64,000 nucleotides of DNA from Clostridium culturomicium. GTDB taxonomy: Bacteria; Bacillota; Clostridia; Clostridiales; Clostridiaceae. A program made the position numbers and the translations under genes. Positions 7,118-15,969 of the stretch are shown here, in pieces. The notes below the pieces were generated by a model, which ran no database searches, had not been told where the DNA came from, and saw only the letters and a program-made list of their open reading frames with translations. Each line of letters opens with the position of its first letter. Within the stretch, counting starts at the first letter, position 1. The DNA is taken from contig NZ_CCXK01000014.1 in assembly GCF_000821305.1 (NCBI RefSeq), positions 563,017 through 627,016 of the forward strand. Direction: 5' to 3'.

Positions 7118-7924
7118 TTATAGCCAAATTCTCATAGCTATAATTATTCCTGTTAATCCAAACATGACTGCTGTTGCTACATAATCCTTAGATGTAACCT
7201 TAAGGATTTTCATTCTAGTTCTTCCAGTTCCACCTCTATAACATCTAGCTTCCATTGCCATTGCAAGTTCATCGGCACGTCTAAATGAACTTATAAATAG
7301 AGGTACTAAAAGTGGAATTAAACTTTTAGCTCTTTTTATAATACTTCCTGTTTCAAAGTCTGCTCCTCTTGCCTTTTGAGCCTTCATTATCTTGTCTGTT
7401 TCATCCATAAGTGTTGGAATAAATCTTAATGCTATAGTCATCATCATGGCAAGTTCATGAGCTGGTACTCCAATCTTTTTAAATGGCCCTAAAAGCTTTT
7501 CTATACCATCTGTCAATTCAATTGGTGAAGTAGTAAGGGTTAATAAAGAAGTCCCTATAATAAGGAATATAAGCCTTAATACCATAAATACAGCGGTTCT
7601 TATACCTTCTGCATATATCTTTATAATCCACCATTGAAATAGAGGCTCTCCTGTTCCTCTTGTAAGGAATAGATTAAATAGAGCCGTTATTAACATTAAT
7701 ATAAAAATAGGCTTTAATCCCTTATAAATATATTTAAATTTTATCTTAGAGATCTTAATAGCCAAAAATACAAATGCAAAAATTACAATATAACCTGTGA
7801 AGTCATTTATTAAAAATAGATCGACTATAAATAATATAGAAAGTAATATCTTTACTCTGGCATCTAACTTATGAACGAATGAATCCCCTGGTATATATTG
7901 TCCTATTGTAATATCTTTAATCAT
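7118..7924 (-). CDS. ecfT: Energy-coupling factor transporter transmembrane protein EcfT
   Basis: EcfT is the membrane scaffold of group II ECF importers. It joins the two ATPases to exchangeable substrate-binding S components for vitamins and metals. The 268-residue protein has several hydrophobic helices in its first 130 residues. Its two coupling helices carry the conserved small-Arg-small motifs, seen as KARGAD and, after the RRADELAMAMEA stretch, as ARCYRG. It is preceded by ecfA1 and ecfA2, giving a complete shared energising module. No S component gene is present in the window. Confidence 0.95.
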   Translation of the reverse strand: MIKDITIGQYIPGDSFVHKLDARVKILLSILFIVDLFLINDFTGYIVIFAFVFLAIKISKIKFKYIYKGLKPIFILMLITALFNLFLTRGTGEPLFQWWIIKIYAEGIRTAVFMVLRLIFLIIGTSLLTLTTSPIELTDGIEKLLGPFKKIGVPAHELAMMMTIALRFIPTLMDETDKIMKAQKARGADFETGSIIKRAKSLIPLLVPLFISSFRRADELAMAMEARCYRGGTGRTRMKILKVTSKDYVATAVMFGLTGIIIAMRIWL

Positions 7925-7955
7925 CTTTACTCCTCCAAAGCTGTGTAAAAGGAGC

Positions 7956-8810
7956 TTATTGCTTTCCTATTATCTTAAGCAGCTCTTTTTTTGCTTGTTC
8001 TAATGTAAAAATATCATCAGGTAACTTAAATCCAATTTTATTTAATTCTCTCATAAGATATGTAACCTGAGGTACTCCAAGACCAACTTTTTCTAAAGTC
8101 TCAACTTCTTTAAATACTTCTTTAGGTGTTCCATTTAAAACACACTTACCTTCATCCATAACAAAGATTTTATCTGCTACCTTAGCAACATCCTCCATAC
8201 TATGAGATACAAGGATAATAGTCATATTATATGTCTTGTGTAGCTTCTGAAGTTCTCCTAATATTTCGTCTCTTCCCTTTGGGTCTAACCCAGCTGTAGG
8301 CTCATCTAATATAAGAACCTTTGGCTCCATAGCAACAACCCCTGCTATTGCTACTCTTCTCTTTTGTCCTCCACTTATATCAAATGGAGATTTATTTTTA
8401 TAAGTCTCATAATCAAGACCTACCATTTCCATAGCCTTTTTAGTTCTAGATAAAATTTCGTCTTCAGTTAATCCAAGATTTCTAGGACCAAACATTATAT
8501 CAGCTTCTATAGTTTCTTCAAACAACTGATACTCCGCATATTGAAAAACTAATCCTACTTTTTTTCTTATGTCTGTAAGTTTAACTCCTTCTGCTGTGAT
8601 ATCTACACCATCAACAACTATTCTTCCACTGCTTGGTTTCAATAATCCATTCATATGTTGAATTAAAGTTGATTTTCCTGAGCCTGTGTGACCAATTAAA
8701 GCTACAAATTCTCCATCATTTATATCTATAGATACCTTATCTAAAGCAGTCTTTTCAAAAGGAGTTCCCTGCATATATATGTGAGTTAAATTTTCTATTT
8801 TAATTGACAT
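7956..8810 (-). CDS. ecfA2: Energy-coupling factor transporter ATPase EcfA2
   Basis: One of two ABC ATPases that power ECF vitamin and metal importers, 284 residues. Walker A is GHTGSGKST, the signature is DISGGQKRR, and Walker B runs into LILDEPTAGLDP. The C-terminal extension matches EcfA proteins. The start overlaps the end of ecfA1 by 16 bp, and the Shine-Dalgarno sequence is weak, so translation is probably coupled. EcfA2 pairs with EcfA1 on EcfT. Confidence 0.95.
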   Translation of the reverse strand: MSIKIENLTHIYMQGTPFEKTALDKVSIDINDGEFVALIGHTGSGKSTLIQHMNGLLKPSSGRIVVDGVDITAEGVKLTDIRKKVGLVFQYAEYQLFEETIEADIMFGPRNLGLTEDEILSRTKKAMEMVGLDYETYKNKSPFDISGGQKRRVAIAGVVAMEPKVLILDEPTAGLDPKGRDEILGELQKLHKTYNMTIILVSHSMEDVAKVADKIFVMDEGKCVLNGTPKEVFKEVETLEKVGLGVPQVTYLMRELNKIGFKLPDDIFTLEQAKKELLKIIGKQ

Positions 8811-9697
8811 AATTCATTCACCATCTCATCTATAGTTAATACATCTGTTTTAATATTAACACCTGATTTACTTAATTCATAAGCCAATTCTGTCATCTGT
8901 GGTACATCTAAACCTAAGTTCTTCATTACCTCCACATTTTTAAATACTTCTCTTGGTGTTCCATCTACAATTACTTTACCTTGATCCATAACATAGATTC
9001 TATCAGCTTTAACTGCTTCTTCCATAAAGTGAGTTATAAATACTATAGTTATCCCGTGATTTTTATTTAAATCAAGGATAGTTTCTACAACCTCTTTTCT
9101 TCCTGAAGGATCTAACATTGCTGTTGGTTCATCAAGTACTATACATTCAGGCATCATTGCTAGTATCCCAGCTATAGCGACTCTCTGCTTTTGTCCACCT
9201 GATAAAAGATGTGGTCCATGCTTTTTATATTCAGACATGTTAACTCTTTCAAGGGCTTCATCAACTCTTTTTCTTATTTCCTTAGGCTCAACCCCTAAAT
9301 TCTCTGGTCCAAAAGCTACATCTTCCTCAACAATAGTTGCAACAATTTGGTTATCTGGATTTTGGAATACCATTCCTGCTTTGCTTCTAACTTCCCATAT
9401 ATTCTCATCTACACTGGTATCATAGCCAGCCACAATTACTTTTCCCTCAGTAGGTACTAATAATCCATTTATATGCTTAGCAAAAGTAGATTTACCTGAA
9501 CCATTGTGACCTAATACAACTACAAATTCACCTTTATTTATAGTTATATCAACCCCATCAATGGCAACCTTAATATTGCCTTCACTATCTGGTGGATAAC
9601 AAAATTTTAAGTTTTCACTAATGATTTCTGGTACCATTTTATTGGTTTTATCATCCATTATTATTTGATCGTCTTTTAAGTTATTATTAGTCTTCAT
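8795..9697 (-). CDS. ecfA1: Energy-coupling factor transporter ATPase EcfA1
   Basis: The 300-residue partner ATPase of EcfA2. Walker A is GHNGSGKST, the signature is LLSGGQKQR, and Walker B is followed by VLDEPTAMLDP. A short polar N-terminal extension (about 25 residues) precedes the ABC fold, which starts around ISENLKFCYPP. The start has GGAGG 8 nt upstream. It is the first gene of the ecfA1-ecfA2-ecfT-truA unit, about 90 bp after rplQ, with an intrinsic terminator in between. Confidence 0.94.
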   Translation of the reverse strand: MKTNNNLKDDQIIMDDKTNKMVPEIISENLKFCYPPDSEGNIKVAIDGVDITINKGEFVVVLGHNGSGKSTFAKHINGLLVPTEGKVIVAGYDTSVDENIWEVRSKAGMVFQNPDNQIVATIVEEDVAFGPENLGVEPKEIRKRVDEALERVNMSEYKKHGPHLLSGGQKQRVAIAGILAMMPECIVLDEPTAMLDPSGRKEVVETILDLNKNHGITIVFITHFMEEAVKADRIYVMDQGKVIVDGTPREVFKNVEVMKNLGLDVPQMTELAYELSKSGVNIKTDVLTIDEMVNELCQLK

Positions 9698-9741
9698 CTA
9701 CCATCCCTCCATTAGAGAGTTCCTACTTAAAGTTAAAATGA

Positions 9742-9781
9742 TATAACAAAACGGGGACTAAGTTAGCCTTACTTAATCCCC
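9742..9781 (-). terminator. Terminator after rplQ (end of the alpha operon)
   Basis: Stem GGGGACTAAGT (9753-9763) / ACTTAATCCCC (9771-9781) with one G-U pair and a 7-nt loop, followed on the minus strand by GTTTTGTT. It lies within 10 bp of the rplQ stop, so some or all transcription from the S10-spc-alpha cluster ends before ecfA1. Confidence 0.85.
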
Positions 9782-9789
9782 TTGAGTTA

Positions 9790-10131
9790 TTATACTAATT
9801 CTAATATTACAACCTCTGCTCCGTCGCCTCTTCTTGGGCCCATCTTTAAGATTCTAGTGTATCCACCATTTCTCTCAGCGTATTTTGGAGCTACGTTATC
9901 AAACAAGTTCTTAACAACGTCCTCTTCTGTAATAAATGCAAGTACTTGTCTTCTAGCATGAAGATCTCCTCTTTTAGCAAGAGTGATCATTTTTTCTGCT
10001 AATCTCTTAGTTTCTTTAGCTCTAGCTTCAGTAGTTTCAATTCTACCGTGCTTTAAAAAGCTAGTAGTAAGAGCTCTAAGCATTGCTATTCTCTGATCAG
10101 TTGGACGTCCTAACTTACGTTGCTGTGCCAT
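9790..10131 (-). CDS. rplQ: 50S ribosomal protein L17
   Basis: L17 (113 residues) lies near the polypeptide exit tunnel. It has the standard N-terminus with RKLGRPTDQR, then the LRALTTSFLKHGRIETTEARAKE segment in two parts, and ends with the GPRRGDGAEV motif. It follows rpoA by 12 bp, the normal order. It is the last gene of the alpha operon. Confidence 0.98.
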   Translation of the reverse strand: MAQQRKLGRPTDQRIAMLRALTTSFLKHGRIETTEARAKETKRLAEKMITLAKRGDLHARRQVLAFITEEDVVKNLFDNVAPKYAERNGGYTRILKMGPRRGDGAEVVILELV

Positions 10132-10143
10132 ATCTATACCTCC

Positions 10144-11091
10144 TTACTCTTCGCTAGGTTTGAAATTTAATCCTAAGCCTTCAAGCTTTTGCTCAACCTC
10201 TTCAAGAGATTTCTTACCTAGGTTTCTCACCTTCATCATGTCATCCATTGATTTCTCTGTTAATTCTTGAACTGTGTTTATACCAGCTCTCTTTAAGCAG
10301 TTAAAGCTTCTAACAGATAAATCAAGTTCTTCTATAGTCATTTCTAGAACTTTTTCTTTCTTATCTTCTTCTTTTTCTATCATGATTTCAACATTATCTG
10401 CATGATCAGTTAATGTCATGAATAATTTGAAGTGTTCGATAAGAATCTTAGCTGATAAACCAATCGCTTCATCAGGTCTAATTGTTCCATTAGTCCAAAT
10501 TTCTATAGTTAATTTATCGTAATCTGTGATTTGTCCTACTCTAGTATTTTCAACTGTGAAGTTAACTCTTTTAACTGGAGTATAGATAGAATCTACTGGA
10601 ATAGTAGATAATGGTTTGTCATCAGTTTTGTTCTTGTTTTGAGAAACATAACCTCTACCATTACTTATATTAATCTCCATATATAGCTTACCACCCTCAT
10701 CAAGTGTAGCAATATGAAGATCTTTGCTTATAACTTCTACGTCACTGTCAGTTTTTATATCTGCACCAGTAACAACGCCAGGGCCTTCAGCATCAATATA
10801 AATTGTTCTTTGGCCTTCTCCAGACATTTTAAGGGCTAATCCTTTTATATTAAGGATTAACTCTGAAACATCTTCTTTAACTCCATGAATTGTTGAAAAT
10901 TCATGTAGTACACCATCAATTTTAATCGAATTAGCAGCAACTCCAGGTAGTGAAGAAAGAAGAATTCTTCTTAATGCATTACCTAAAGTTATTCCATAAC
11001 CTCTTTCTAATGGTTCAACAACAAATTTGCCATATGTACCATTTTCAGCGGTTTCAACACATTCTATTTTTGGCTTTTCTATTTCTAACAT
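10144..11091 (-). CDS. rpoA: DNA-directed RNA polymerase subunit alpha
   Basis: Alpha (315 residues) dimerises to seed RNA polymerase assembly. The N-terminal domain (about 1-230) contains the assembly motif RGYGITLGNALRRILLSS. A charged linker with EKEEDKKEK leads to the C-terminal domain (about 245-315), whose helix-hairpin-helix (LSVRSFNCLKRAGI and KSLEEVEQKL) contacts UP elements and activators. The start has GGAGGG with 6-nt spacing. It sits in the canonical rpsD-rpoA-rplQ order. Confidence 0.98.
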   Translation of the reverse strand: MLEIEKPKIECVETAENGTYGKFVVEPLERGYGITLGNALRRILLSSLPGVAANSIKIDGVLHEFSTIHGVKEDVSELILNIKGLALKMSGEGQRTIYIDAEGPGVVTGADIKTDSDVEVISKDLHIATLDEGGKLYMEINISNGRGYVSQNKNKTDDKPLSTIPVDSIYTPVKRVNFTVENTRVGQITDYDKLTIEIWTNGTIRPDEAIGLSAKILIEHFKLFMTLTDHADNVEIMIEKEEDKKEKVLEMTIEELDLSVRSFNCLKRAGINTVQELTEKSMDDMMKVRNLGKKSLEEVEQKLEGLGLNFKPSEE

Positions 11092-11154
11092 ATATAACCC
11101 TCCTTCTAAATTTAGTGGTTTTAATATATCGAGGGCAACTGATTACATTATTGA

Positions 11155-11775
11155 CTACTTGCTGTATAACTCTACGATTAATGTTTCGTTAACAGGAACG
11201 TCTATGTCTTCTCTTGCAGGTAGAGCTACTACTTTACCTTCAAATGATTCAACATTTCCTTCTAACCAATTTGGTAATGTTTTTGGATTTTCAGCAAATA
11301 CTTTGAATTTCTCAGAAGATCTGCTTTTTTCTCTTACTGATACAACATCTCCAGCTTTAACTGTGTATGATGCAATATCAACTTTTTTACCATTAACTAA
11401 GAAGTGTCCGTGGTTTACTAATTGTCTAGCCTCAACTCTTGAGCTTCCGTATCCTAATCTGTAAACAACGTTGTCTAATCTTAATTCTAGTAATCTTAAT
11501 AGGTTTTCACCTGTGATTCCTCTTTGCTTTTCAGCTTTCTCATAGTATTTTCTAAATTGTCCTTCTAGAACTCCATAGATTCTCTTAGCTTTTTGCTTTT
11601 CTCTTAATTGAGTTCCATAGTTTGACATTTTCTTTCTGCTTTGTCCGTGTTGACCTGGTGCATAACCTCTTCTAGCGAAAGCACATTTCTCAGTGAAACA
11701 TCTGTCACCTTTAAGGTTAAGCTTTAGACCTTCTCTTCTACAAAGTCTGCATTTAGCTCCAGTATATCTTGCCAT
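11155..11775 (-). CDS. rpsD: 30S ribosomal protein S4
   Basis: S4 (206 residues) is a primary 16S-binding protein and a transcript-antitermination factor. Cys9, Cys12, Cys26 and Cys31 form the four-cysteine zinc site of the C+ type. The S4 RNA-binding domain (about 97-160) contains RLDNVVYRLGY and the VNHGHFLVNGKKV motif. Here rpsD lies inside the alpha operon between rpsK and rpoA, unlike Bacillus subtilis, where it is a separate gene. I do not see a dedicated S4 leader before it. Confidence 0.98.
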   Translation of the reverse strand: MARYTGAKCRLCRREGLKLNLKGDRCFTEKCAFARRGYAPGQHGQSRKKMSNYGTQLREKQKAKRIYGVLEGQFRKYYEKAEKQRGITGENLLRLLELRLDNVVYRLGYGSSRVEARQLVNHGHFLVNGKKVDIASYTVKAGDVVSVREKSRSSEKFKVFAENPKTLPNWLEGNVESFEGKVVALPAREDIDVPVNETLIVELYSK

Positions 11776-11794
11776 TAATTACACCTCCTGTTAA

Positions 11795-12187
11795 TTAAAC
11801 TCTTCTTCTTTTTGGTGGTCTACAACCATTGTGTGGAATTGGAGTTACGTCTTTTATTAAAGTAACCTCTAATCCAGCTGCTTGAAGAGATCTGATTGCT
11901 GCTTCTCTACCAGCTCCTGGTCCTTTTACGTAAACTTCAATACTCTTTAAGCCATGTTCCATTGCTGCTTTAGCTGCAGTTTCTGCTGCCATTTGAGCTG
12001 CGAATGGAGTACTTTTTCTTGATCCTCTAAATCCTAATCCACCAGCACTTGCCCATGATAATGCATTTCCTGCTGCATCAGTAAGCGTAACGATGGAATT
12101 ATTGAAAGTAGATTTAATGTGTGCAGCACCGTGCTCAACATTTTTTCTCTCTTTTTTTCTTCTACTTCTAACTTTCTTTTGAGCCAT
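11795..12187 (-). CDS. rpsK: 30S ribosomal protein S11
   Basis: S11 (130 residues) forms part of the platform next to the Shine-Dalgarno helix. The central GLGFRGSRKSTPFAAQ motif and the C-terminal PHNGCRPPKRRRV are diagnostic. The N-terminus is strongly basic. It is 15 bp downstream of rpsM and 19 bp upstream of rpsD. Confidence 0.98.
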   Translation of the reverse strand: MAQKKVRSRRKKERKNVEHGAAHIKSTFNNSIVTLTDAAGNALSWASAGGLGFRGSRKSTPFAAQMAAETAAKAAMEHGLKSIEVYVKGPGAGREAAIRSLQAAGLEVTLIKDVTPIPHNGCRPPKRRRV

Positions 12188-12202
12188 GATATTCCCTCCT
12201 TA

Positions 12203-12571
12203 CTATTTCTTCTTACCTGCTATAGTCTTCTTAGGACCTTTTCTTGTTCTTGCGTTAGTTTTAGTCTTTTGACCTCTAACTGGAAGTCCTTTTCTATGTC
12301 TCATTCCTCTGTAGCATCCAACATCTTTAAGTCTCTTGATGTCTAGAGCTATTTTTCTTCTTAGGTCACCTTCAACCTCTAGGTTTTTGTTTACATAATC
12401 TCTTATAGCATTTACTTCATCTTCAGTTAAATCCTTAATTCTTGTGTCCGGATTTATTCCTGTAGCTGCAAGTATTTCTTGAGATTTTGGTAATCCGATA
12501 CCGTATATATAAGTTAGACCTACTTCAACTCTTTTCTCTTTTGGTAAGTCAACACCTGCTATTCTTGCCAT
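12203..12571 (-). CDS. rpsM: 30S ribosomal protein S13
   Basis: S13 (122 residues) is in the head of the small subunit and makes bridges to the 50S. MARIAGVDLPKEKRVE at the start and the basic tail with RTRKGPKKTIAGKKK are typical. It carries the helix-two-turn-helix region around residues 15-50. It follows rpmJ in the usual order. Confidence 0.98.
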   Translation of the reverse strand: MARIAGVDLPKEKRVEVGLTYIYGIGLPKSQEILAATGINPDTRIKDLTEDEVNAIRDYVNKNLEVEGDLRRKIALDIKRLKDVGCYRGMRHRKGLPVRGQKTKTNARTRKGPKKTIAGKKK

Positions 12572-12616
12572 CTACGATCTACACCTCCTAAGTATTTCTA
12601 CTCACTTTATTATCTA

Positions 12617-12730
12617 TTAACCTTGTTTTTGTTTATGTTTAGGATTTTCACAGATAACCATTACTCTTCCTTTTCTTTTTATAACTTTACATTTTTCACA
12701 TATAGGTTTAACTGATGGTCTTACTTTCAT
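12617..12730 (-). CDS. rpmJ: 50S ribosomal protein L36, zinc-binding type
   Basis: A 37-residue protein translated from the ATG at 12730: MKVRPSVKPICEKCKVIK, then a basic stretch, VICENPKHKQKQG. Cys11, Cys14, Cys27 and His32 make the zinc ribbon of the C+ form. GGAGG precedes the start by 7 nt. It sits between infA and rpsM, the canonical place. Confidence 0.97.
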   Translation of the reverse strand: MKVRPSVKPICEKCKVIKRKGRVMVICENPKHKQKQG

Positions 12731-12745
12731 AGCTAACCCTCCTTA

Positions 12746-12964
12746 TTACTTATCTCTCCAAGTTATTCTCCCACGAGTCAAATCATATGGAGAAAGTTCT
12801 ACTGTAACCTTATCGCCTGGTAAAATTCTAATAAAATTCATTCTTAATTTTCCAGAAATATGAGCAAGTATCTTGTGTCCACTCTCTAATTCAACTTGAA
12901 ATGTTGCATTAGGTAATGTATCTATTACCACACCTTGCATTTCGATTATATCATCTTTTGACAT
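12746..12964 (-). CDS. infA: Translation initiation factor IF-1
   Basis: IF-1 (72 residues) is a single OB-fold protein that occupies the ribosomal A site during initiation. The start is the ATG at 12964, giving MSKDDIIEMQGVVI. A TTG at 12976 in the same frame overlaps the stop of the preceding gene and lies too close to the AGGAGG. The sequence from GHKILAHISGKLRMN to the end RITWRDK is standard. Confidence 0.97.
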   Translation of the reverse strand: MSKDDIIEMQGVVIDTLPNATFQVELESGHKILAHISGKLRMNFIRILPGDKVTVELSPYDLTRGRITWRDK

Positions 12965-12972
12965 AAGGGTAA

Positions 12973-13254
12973 TCAAACCTCCTCTATTATATCTTCAACC
13001 TGCAAAAATTTACGTATCTTAGAATTGCTGATCCTTCCATCAGATAGGATAGCTTCTCTAATCTCGTCAGCCATAAGATTTGTGAATCCTAAATGCTTAA
13101 GTTTCTTTTTCTTAGGCTTTTCAATTTTTCTAAGGTCTCCATCTGAAATATAGACATACTCAGCGTCTATTATACCAATTATGATAAAGTATTTTCCTTT
13201 ATCTCTTCCTGATTTTGAATGTACTACCTTTCCCAAAAGGTTATGCTCATCCAC
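12973..13254 (-). CDS. KOW domain RNA-binding protein (L14e-like)
   Basis: A small basic protein (about 93 residues) with an N-terminal KOW motif (LGKVVHSKSGRDKGKYFIIIG), known in clostridia between map and infA and annotated as a KOW or L14e-like RNA-binding protein. Its exact role is not known, though the context implies ribosome or RNA binding. Both candidate starts are GTG. The one at 13254 is preferred because GAGGTGA sits 5 nt upstream, whereas the GTG at 13263 is inside that ribosome binding site. It is 13 bp after map, and its stop lies 9 bp before the infA start. Confidence 0.85.
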   Translation of the reverse strand: MDEHNLLGKVVHSKSGRDKGKYFIIIGIIDAEYVYISDGDLRKIEKPKKKKLKHLGFTNLMADEIREAILSDGRISNSKIRKFLQVEDIIEEV

Positions 13255-13267
13255 GCTAGTCACCTCA

Positions 13268-14011
13268 TTAGCTCAAAGTTAGTATTTCTACTCCAGAATT
13301 AGTTATTGCTATAGTATTTTCATAATGGGCAGACAACTTTCCATCAGTCGTTACTACAGTCCAACCATCTGGCATGATTTTAACTTTATAATTTCCCATA
13401 TTTATCATAGGTTCAATTGCAAGTACTACACCGTGTACTAACTTAGGGCCCCGGCCAGCAGTGCCGTAATTAGGAACCTGCGGATCTTCATGCATAGAAG
13501 TTCCTATACCGTGTCCAACAAAATCCCTAACCACAGAATATCCATAGCTTTCAGCATACTTTTGTATCGCAGCTGATATATCAGTAAGTCTATTTCCTAC
13601 TACGGCCTTTTCAATGCCCTTAAAGAAAGATTCTTTAGTGACATTTATTAAATGTTGTGCTTCTTTAGAAATACACCCTACTGGAAAAGTTCGTGCAGCA
13701 TCTCCGTGATAGCCATTAAGTATAGCTCCACAATCAACGCTTATAATATCTCCTTCAACAAGCACCCTGTTACCAGGAATACCATGTATTACAACCTCAT
13801 TAACTGATGTGCATAAGGATCCTGGAAAACCTCCATATCCTTTGAAGGATGGAATAGCACCCTGTGATCTGATAAATTCTTCTGCAAGTCTATCAAGTTC
13901 ACCTGTTGTTATTCCAGGTTTAATTACCTTCTCTATCATTGCTAGGGTTTCGGCAACAACCTTACCAGCACTTCTCATATATTCTAGTTCTGTGTCACTC
14001 TTAACTTTCAT
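13268..14011 (-). CDS. map: Methionine aminopeptidase, type I
   Basis: This enzyme removes the initiator methionine from nascent proteins. The 247-residue protein is full length with all five metal ligands: Asp93, Asp104, His167, Glu200 and Glu231. The substrate-binding His76 is also present (VIHGIPG). It lies between adk and the KOW-protein gene in the spc operon. There is no N-terminal extension, so it is the minimal type Ia form. Confidence 0.97.
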   Translation of the reverse strand: MKVKSDTELEYMRSAGKVVAETLAMIEKVIKPGITTGELDRLAEEFIRSQGAIPSFKGYGGFPGSLCTSVNEVVIHGIPGNRVLVEGDIISVDCGAILNGYHGDAARTFPVGCISKEAQHLINVTKESFFKGIEKAVVGNRLTDISAAIQKYAESYGYSVVRDFVGHGIGTSMHEDPQVPNYGTAGRGPKLVHGVVLAIEPMINMGNYKVKIMPDGWTVVTTDGKLSAHYENTIAITNSGVEILTLS

Positions 14012-14018
14012 AACTATT

Positions 14019-14663
14019 TTACGCTCCTAAGATATCTACGATATCTTCAAAAACTTTTTCAATAGTTTGAGTGCCATCAACTTCCGTTAAAAGATTCTTA
14101 TTTGAATAATACTCTATTAACGGTTGTGTTTGTGCATCATATATTTCAAGTCTTTCGCTTACTGTAGCTTCATTATCATCTGCTCTTTGATAAGTTTCTC
14201 CTCCACAAAGGTCGCATACGCCCTCTGTTTTAGTAGGATTAAACTGAACATGATAACTTGCTCCGCAAGCTTTACATACACGTCTTCCTGTCATTCTATC
14301 TATAATAAAACTCTTTGGAACCTTTATTAGTAGAGCTGTGTCAAGTTTTGTACCTAGGCCTTCAAGTAAAGTTTCTAAGGCTTCTGCTTGATTAACAGTT
14401 CTTGGGTAGCCATCTAGTAAAAAACCGTTTTTACAGTCATCCTGTTTTAACCTGTCTTTTATAATGTCGATGGTTAATTCATCTGGTACTAAATGACCCT
14501 TATCTAAGTATTTTTTAGCTTCAATGCCTAATGGAGTTCCATTAGAAATATTGTATCTAAAAATATCTCCTGTAGATATATGTGGTACAGAGTATTTATT
14601 AGAGATTGACTTTGCCTGTGTTCCTTTACCGGCTCCAGGAGGACCTAATAAAACAATCTTCAC
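14019..14663 (-). CDS. adk: Adenylate kinase, zinc-containing
   Basis: Adenylate kinase (214 residues) interconverts ATP, ADP and AMP. The P-loop GPPGAGKGTQ is at the N-terminus. The LID domain has a CxxC...CxxC zinc site (CKAC and CDLC), typical of Gram-positive forms. The start chosen is the GTG at 14663 with GGAG 9 nt upstream. The longer frame adds five residues beginning at a TTG within the ribosome binding site. It lies between secY and map, the usual spc operon arrangement. Confidence 0.97.
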   Translation of the reverse strand: MKIVLLGPPGAGKGTQAKSISNKYSVPHISTGDIFRYNISNGTPLGIEAKKYLDKGHLVPDELTIDIIKDRLKQDDCKNGFLLDGYPRTVNQAEALETLLEGLGTKLDTALLIKVPKSFIIDRMTGRRVCKACGASYHVQFNPTKTEGVCDLCGGETYQRADDNEATVSERLEIYDAQTQPLIEYYSNKNLLTEVDGTQTIEKVFEDIVDILGA

Positions 14664-14687
14664 TAGTATCAACTCCAACTAAGTATT

Positions 14688-15968
14688 TTATTTAAGGAAC
14701 CCTTCATAGTGTCTCATTACCAGTTGAGATTCTAATTGTTTCATAGTATCTAATGATACTCCTACTAAAATTAACAAACTAGTTCCACCGAATGAAATGC
14801 CTTGAAAATTTGTGAATATAGCTGCAAGTATAGGAACTACTGCTATAATAGCTGCAAAGGTTCCACCTAAAAGTGATATTCTAGTTAATATCTTTTCTAA
14901 GTATGCTGCTGTTTTCTCTCCTGGTCTAATACCTGGAATAAATCCTGATGATTTATTCATATTTTCAGCCATCTCATCTGGCTTGAAAGTAATTATAGTA
15001 TAGAACCAAGCAAAGAATAATATTAGTAAGAAATATGCTACTACATATTTCAATGTATTCTGTTGGAATATGCTCCAAGGGCTACTTGTAACAAATTTAG
15101 CGAAGGAAGAATTAGGCCATATTTGAGCAATAACCGTTGGGAATTGCATCACTGACATACCAAAGATGATAGCCATAACTCCAGAAGAGTTTAAGCTAAT
15201 TGGAATGTGAGATGATTGGCTCTTCACAACTTTTCTTCCTACTGCCTTTCCTGCATACTGAACTGGAATTCTTCTTTCTGCTAAGTTTATAACAACTACT
15301 GTTACTAATAAAGCTAAAGCTACTGCTACGAATATTACAACCTCTACTAAGCTAACTCTATTTGATTGAAGAAGTCCTGCTATTTGATAACCTGTAGTTG
15401 GCAGTGACGAAATTATATTAACAAATATAATTACCGAAACTCCACTTCCAATTCCTCGAGTTGAGATTTGCTCGCCTATCCAAACTAATAACATTGTACC
15501 TGTAATCATTGTTAAAAGTATTAGTAGTAATCCAAAAGTACCATCTATTAAAATGGCTCCTGAATTTTTGATTAATACATAAGATGCATATCCTTGTATT
15601 AGTGCAAATACCATTGCTGCATACTTTGTATAGTTTTGAATTTTCTTTCTGCCATCTTGACCTTCTTTAGAAAGTTCTTCTAAGTATGGAATTGCTACTG
15701 TTAGCAATTGAATTATAATCGAAGCATTAATGTATGGTGTAACTCCTAGAGCAAATATACTAAATTTACTGAAGGCACCTCCTGCTATCATATCATAAAA
15801 GCTCAATAATGATCCTGAATCTCCAACTAAAGTAGCAACTTTACTAGCATCTACGCCTGGTACTGGAATAAAGATTCCCATCCTAAAAATCGCTACTATC
15901 ATTAAAGTAAATAGTATTCTTCTTCTTAACTCTGGGACTCTCCAAGCATTTCGTAGGGTTGATAACAT
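14688..15968 (-). CDS. secY: Preprotein translocase subunit SecY
   Basis: SecY (426 residues) is the channel-forming membrane subunit of the Sec translocase. Ten hydrophobic segments are visible. The plug and lateral-gate region begins at PGVDASKVATL, and the cytosolic loops contain INLAERRIPVQYAGKAVGR (ribosome and SecA contact) and IRPGEKTAAYLEKILTRIS. It lies immediately after rplO, 1 bp from its stop, so it is translationally linked to L15. The partner secE is at 41460-41684. secG is not in the window. Confidence 0.98.
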   Translation of the reverse strand: MLSTLRNAWRVPELRRRILFTLMIVAIFRMGIFIPVPGVDASKVATLVGDSGSLLSFYDMIAGGAFSKFSIFALGVTPYINASIIIQLLTVAIPYLEELSKEGQDGRKKIQNYTKYAAMVFALIQGYASYVLIKNSGAILIDGTFGLLLILLTMITGTMLLVWIGEQISTRGIGSGVSVIIFVNIISSLPTTGYQIAGLLQSNRVSLVEVVIFVAVALALLVTVVVINLAERRIPVQYAGKAVGRKVVKSQSSHIPISLNSSGVMAIIFGMSVMQFPTVIAQIWPNSSFAKFVTSSPWSIFQQNTLKYVVAYFLLILFFAWFYTIITFKPDEMAENMNKSSGFIPGIRPGEKTAAYLEKILTRISLLGGTFAAIIAVVPILAAIFTNFQGISFGGTSLLILVGVSLDTMKQLESQLVMRHYEGFLK

Positions 15969-15969
15969 T

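Noticed and set aside
7118..9789. Vitamin or metal riboswitch controlling the ecf genes
   Set aside because: The 90-bp gap before ecfA1 holds only a terminator and a ribosome binding site, and there is no room for a riboswitch.
10950..11464. Overlapping plus-strand frames opposite rpoA and rpsD
   Set aside because: Hydrophobic shadow translations of well-conserved minus-strand genes with no start signals.
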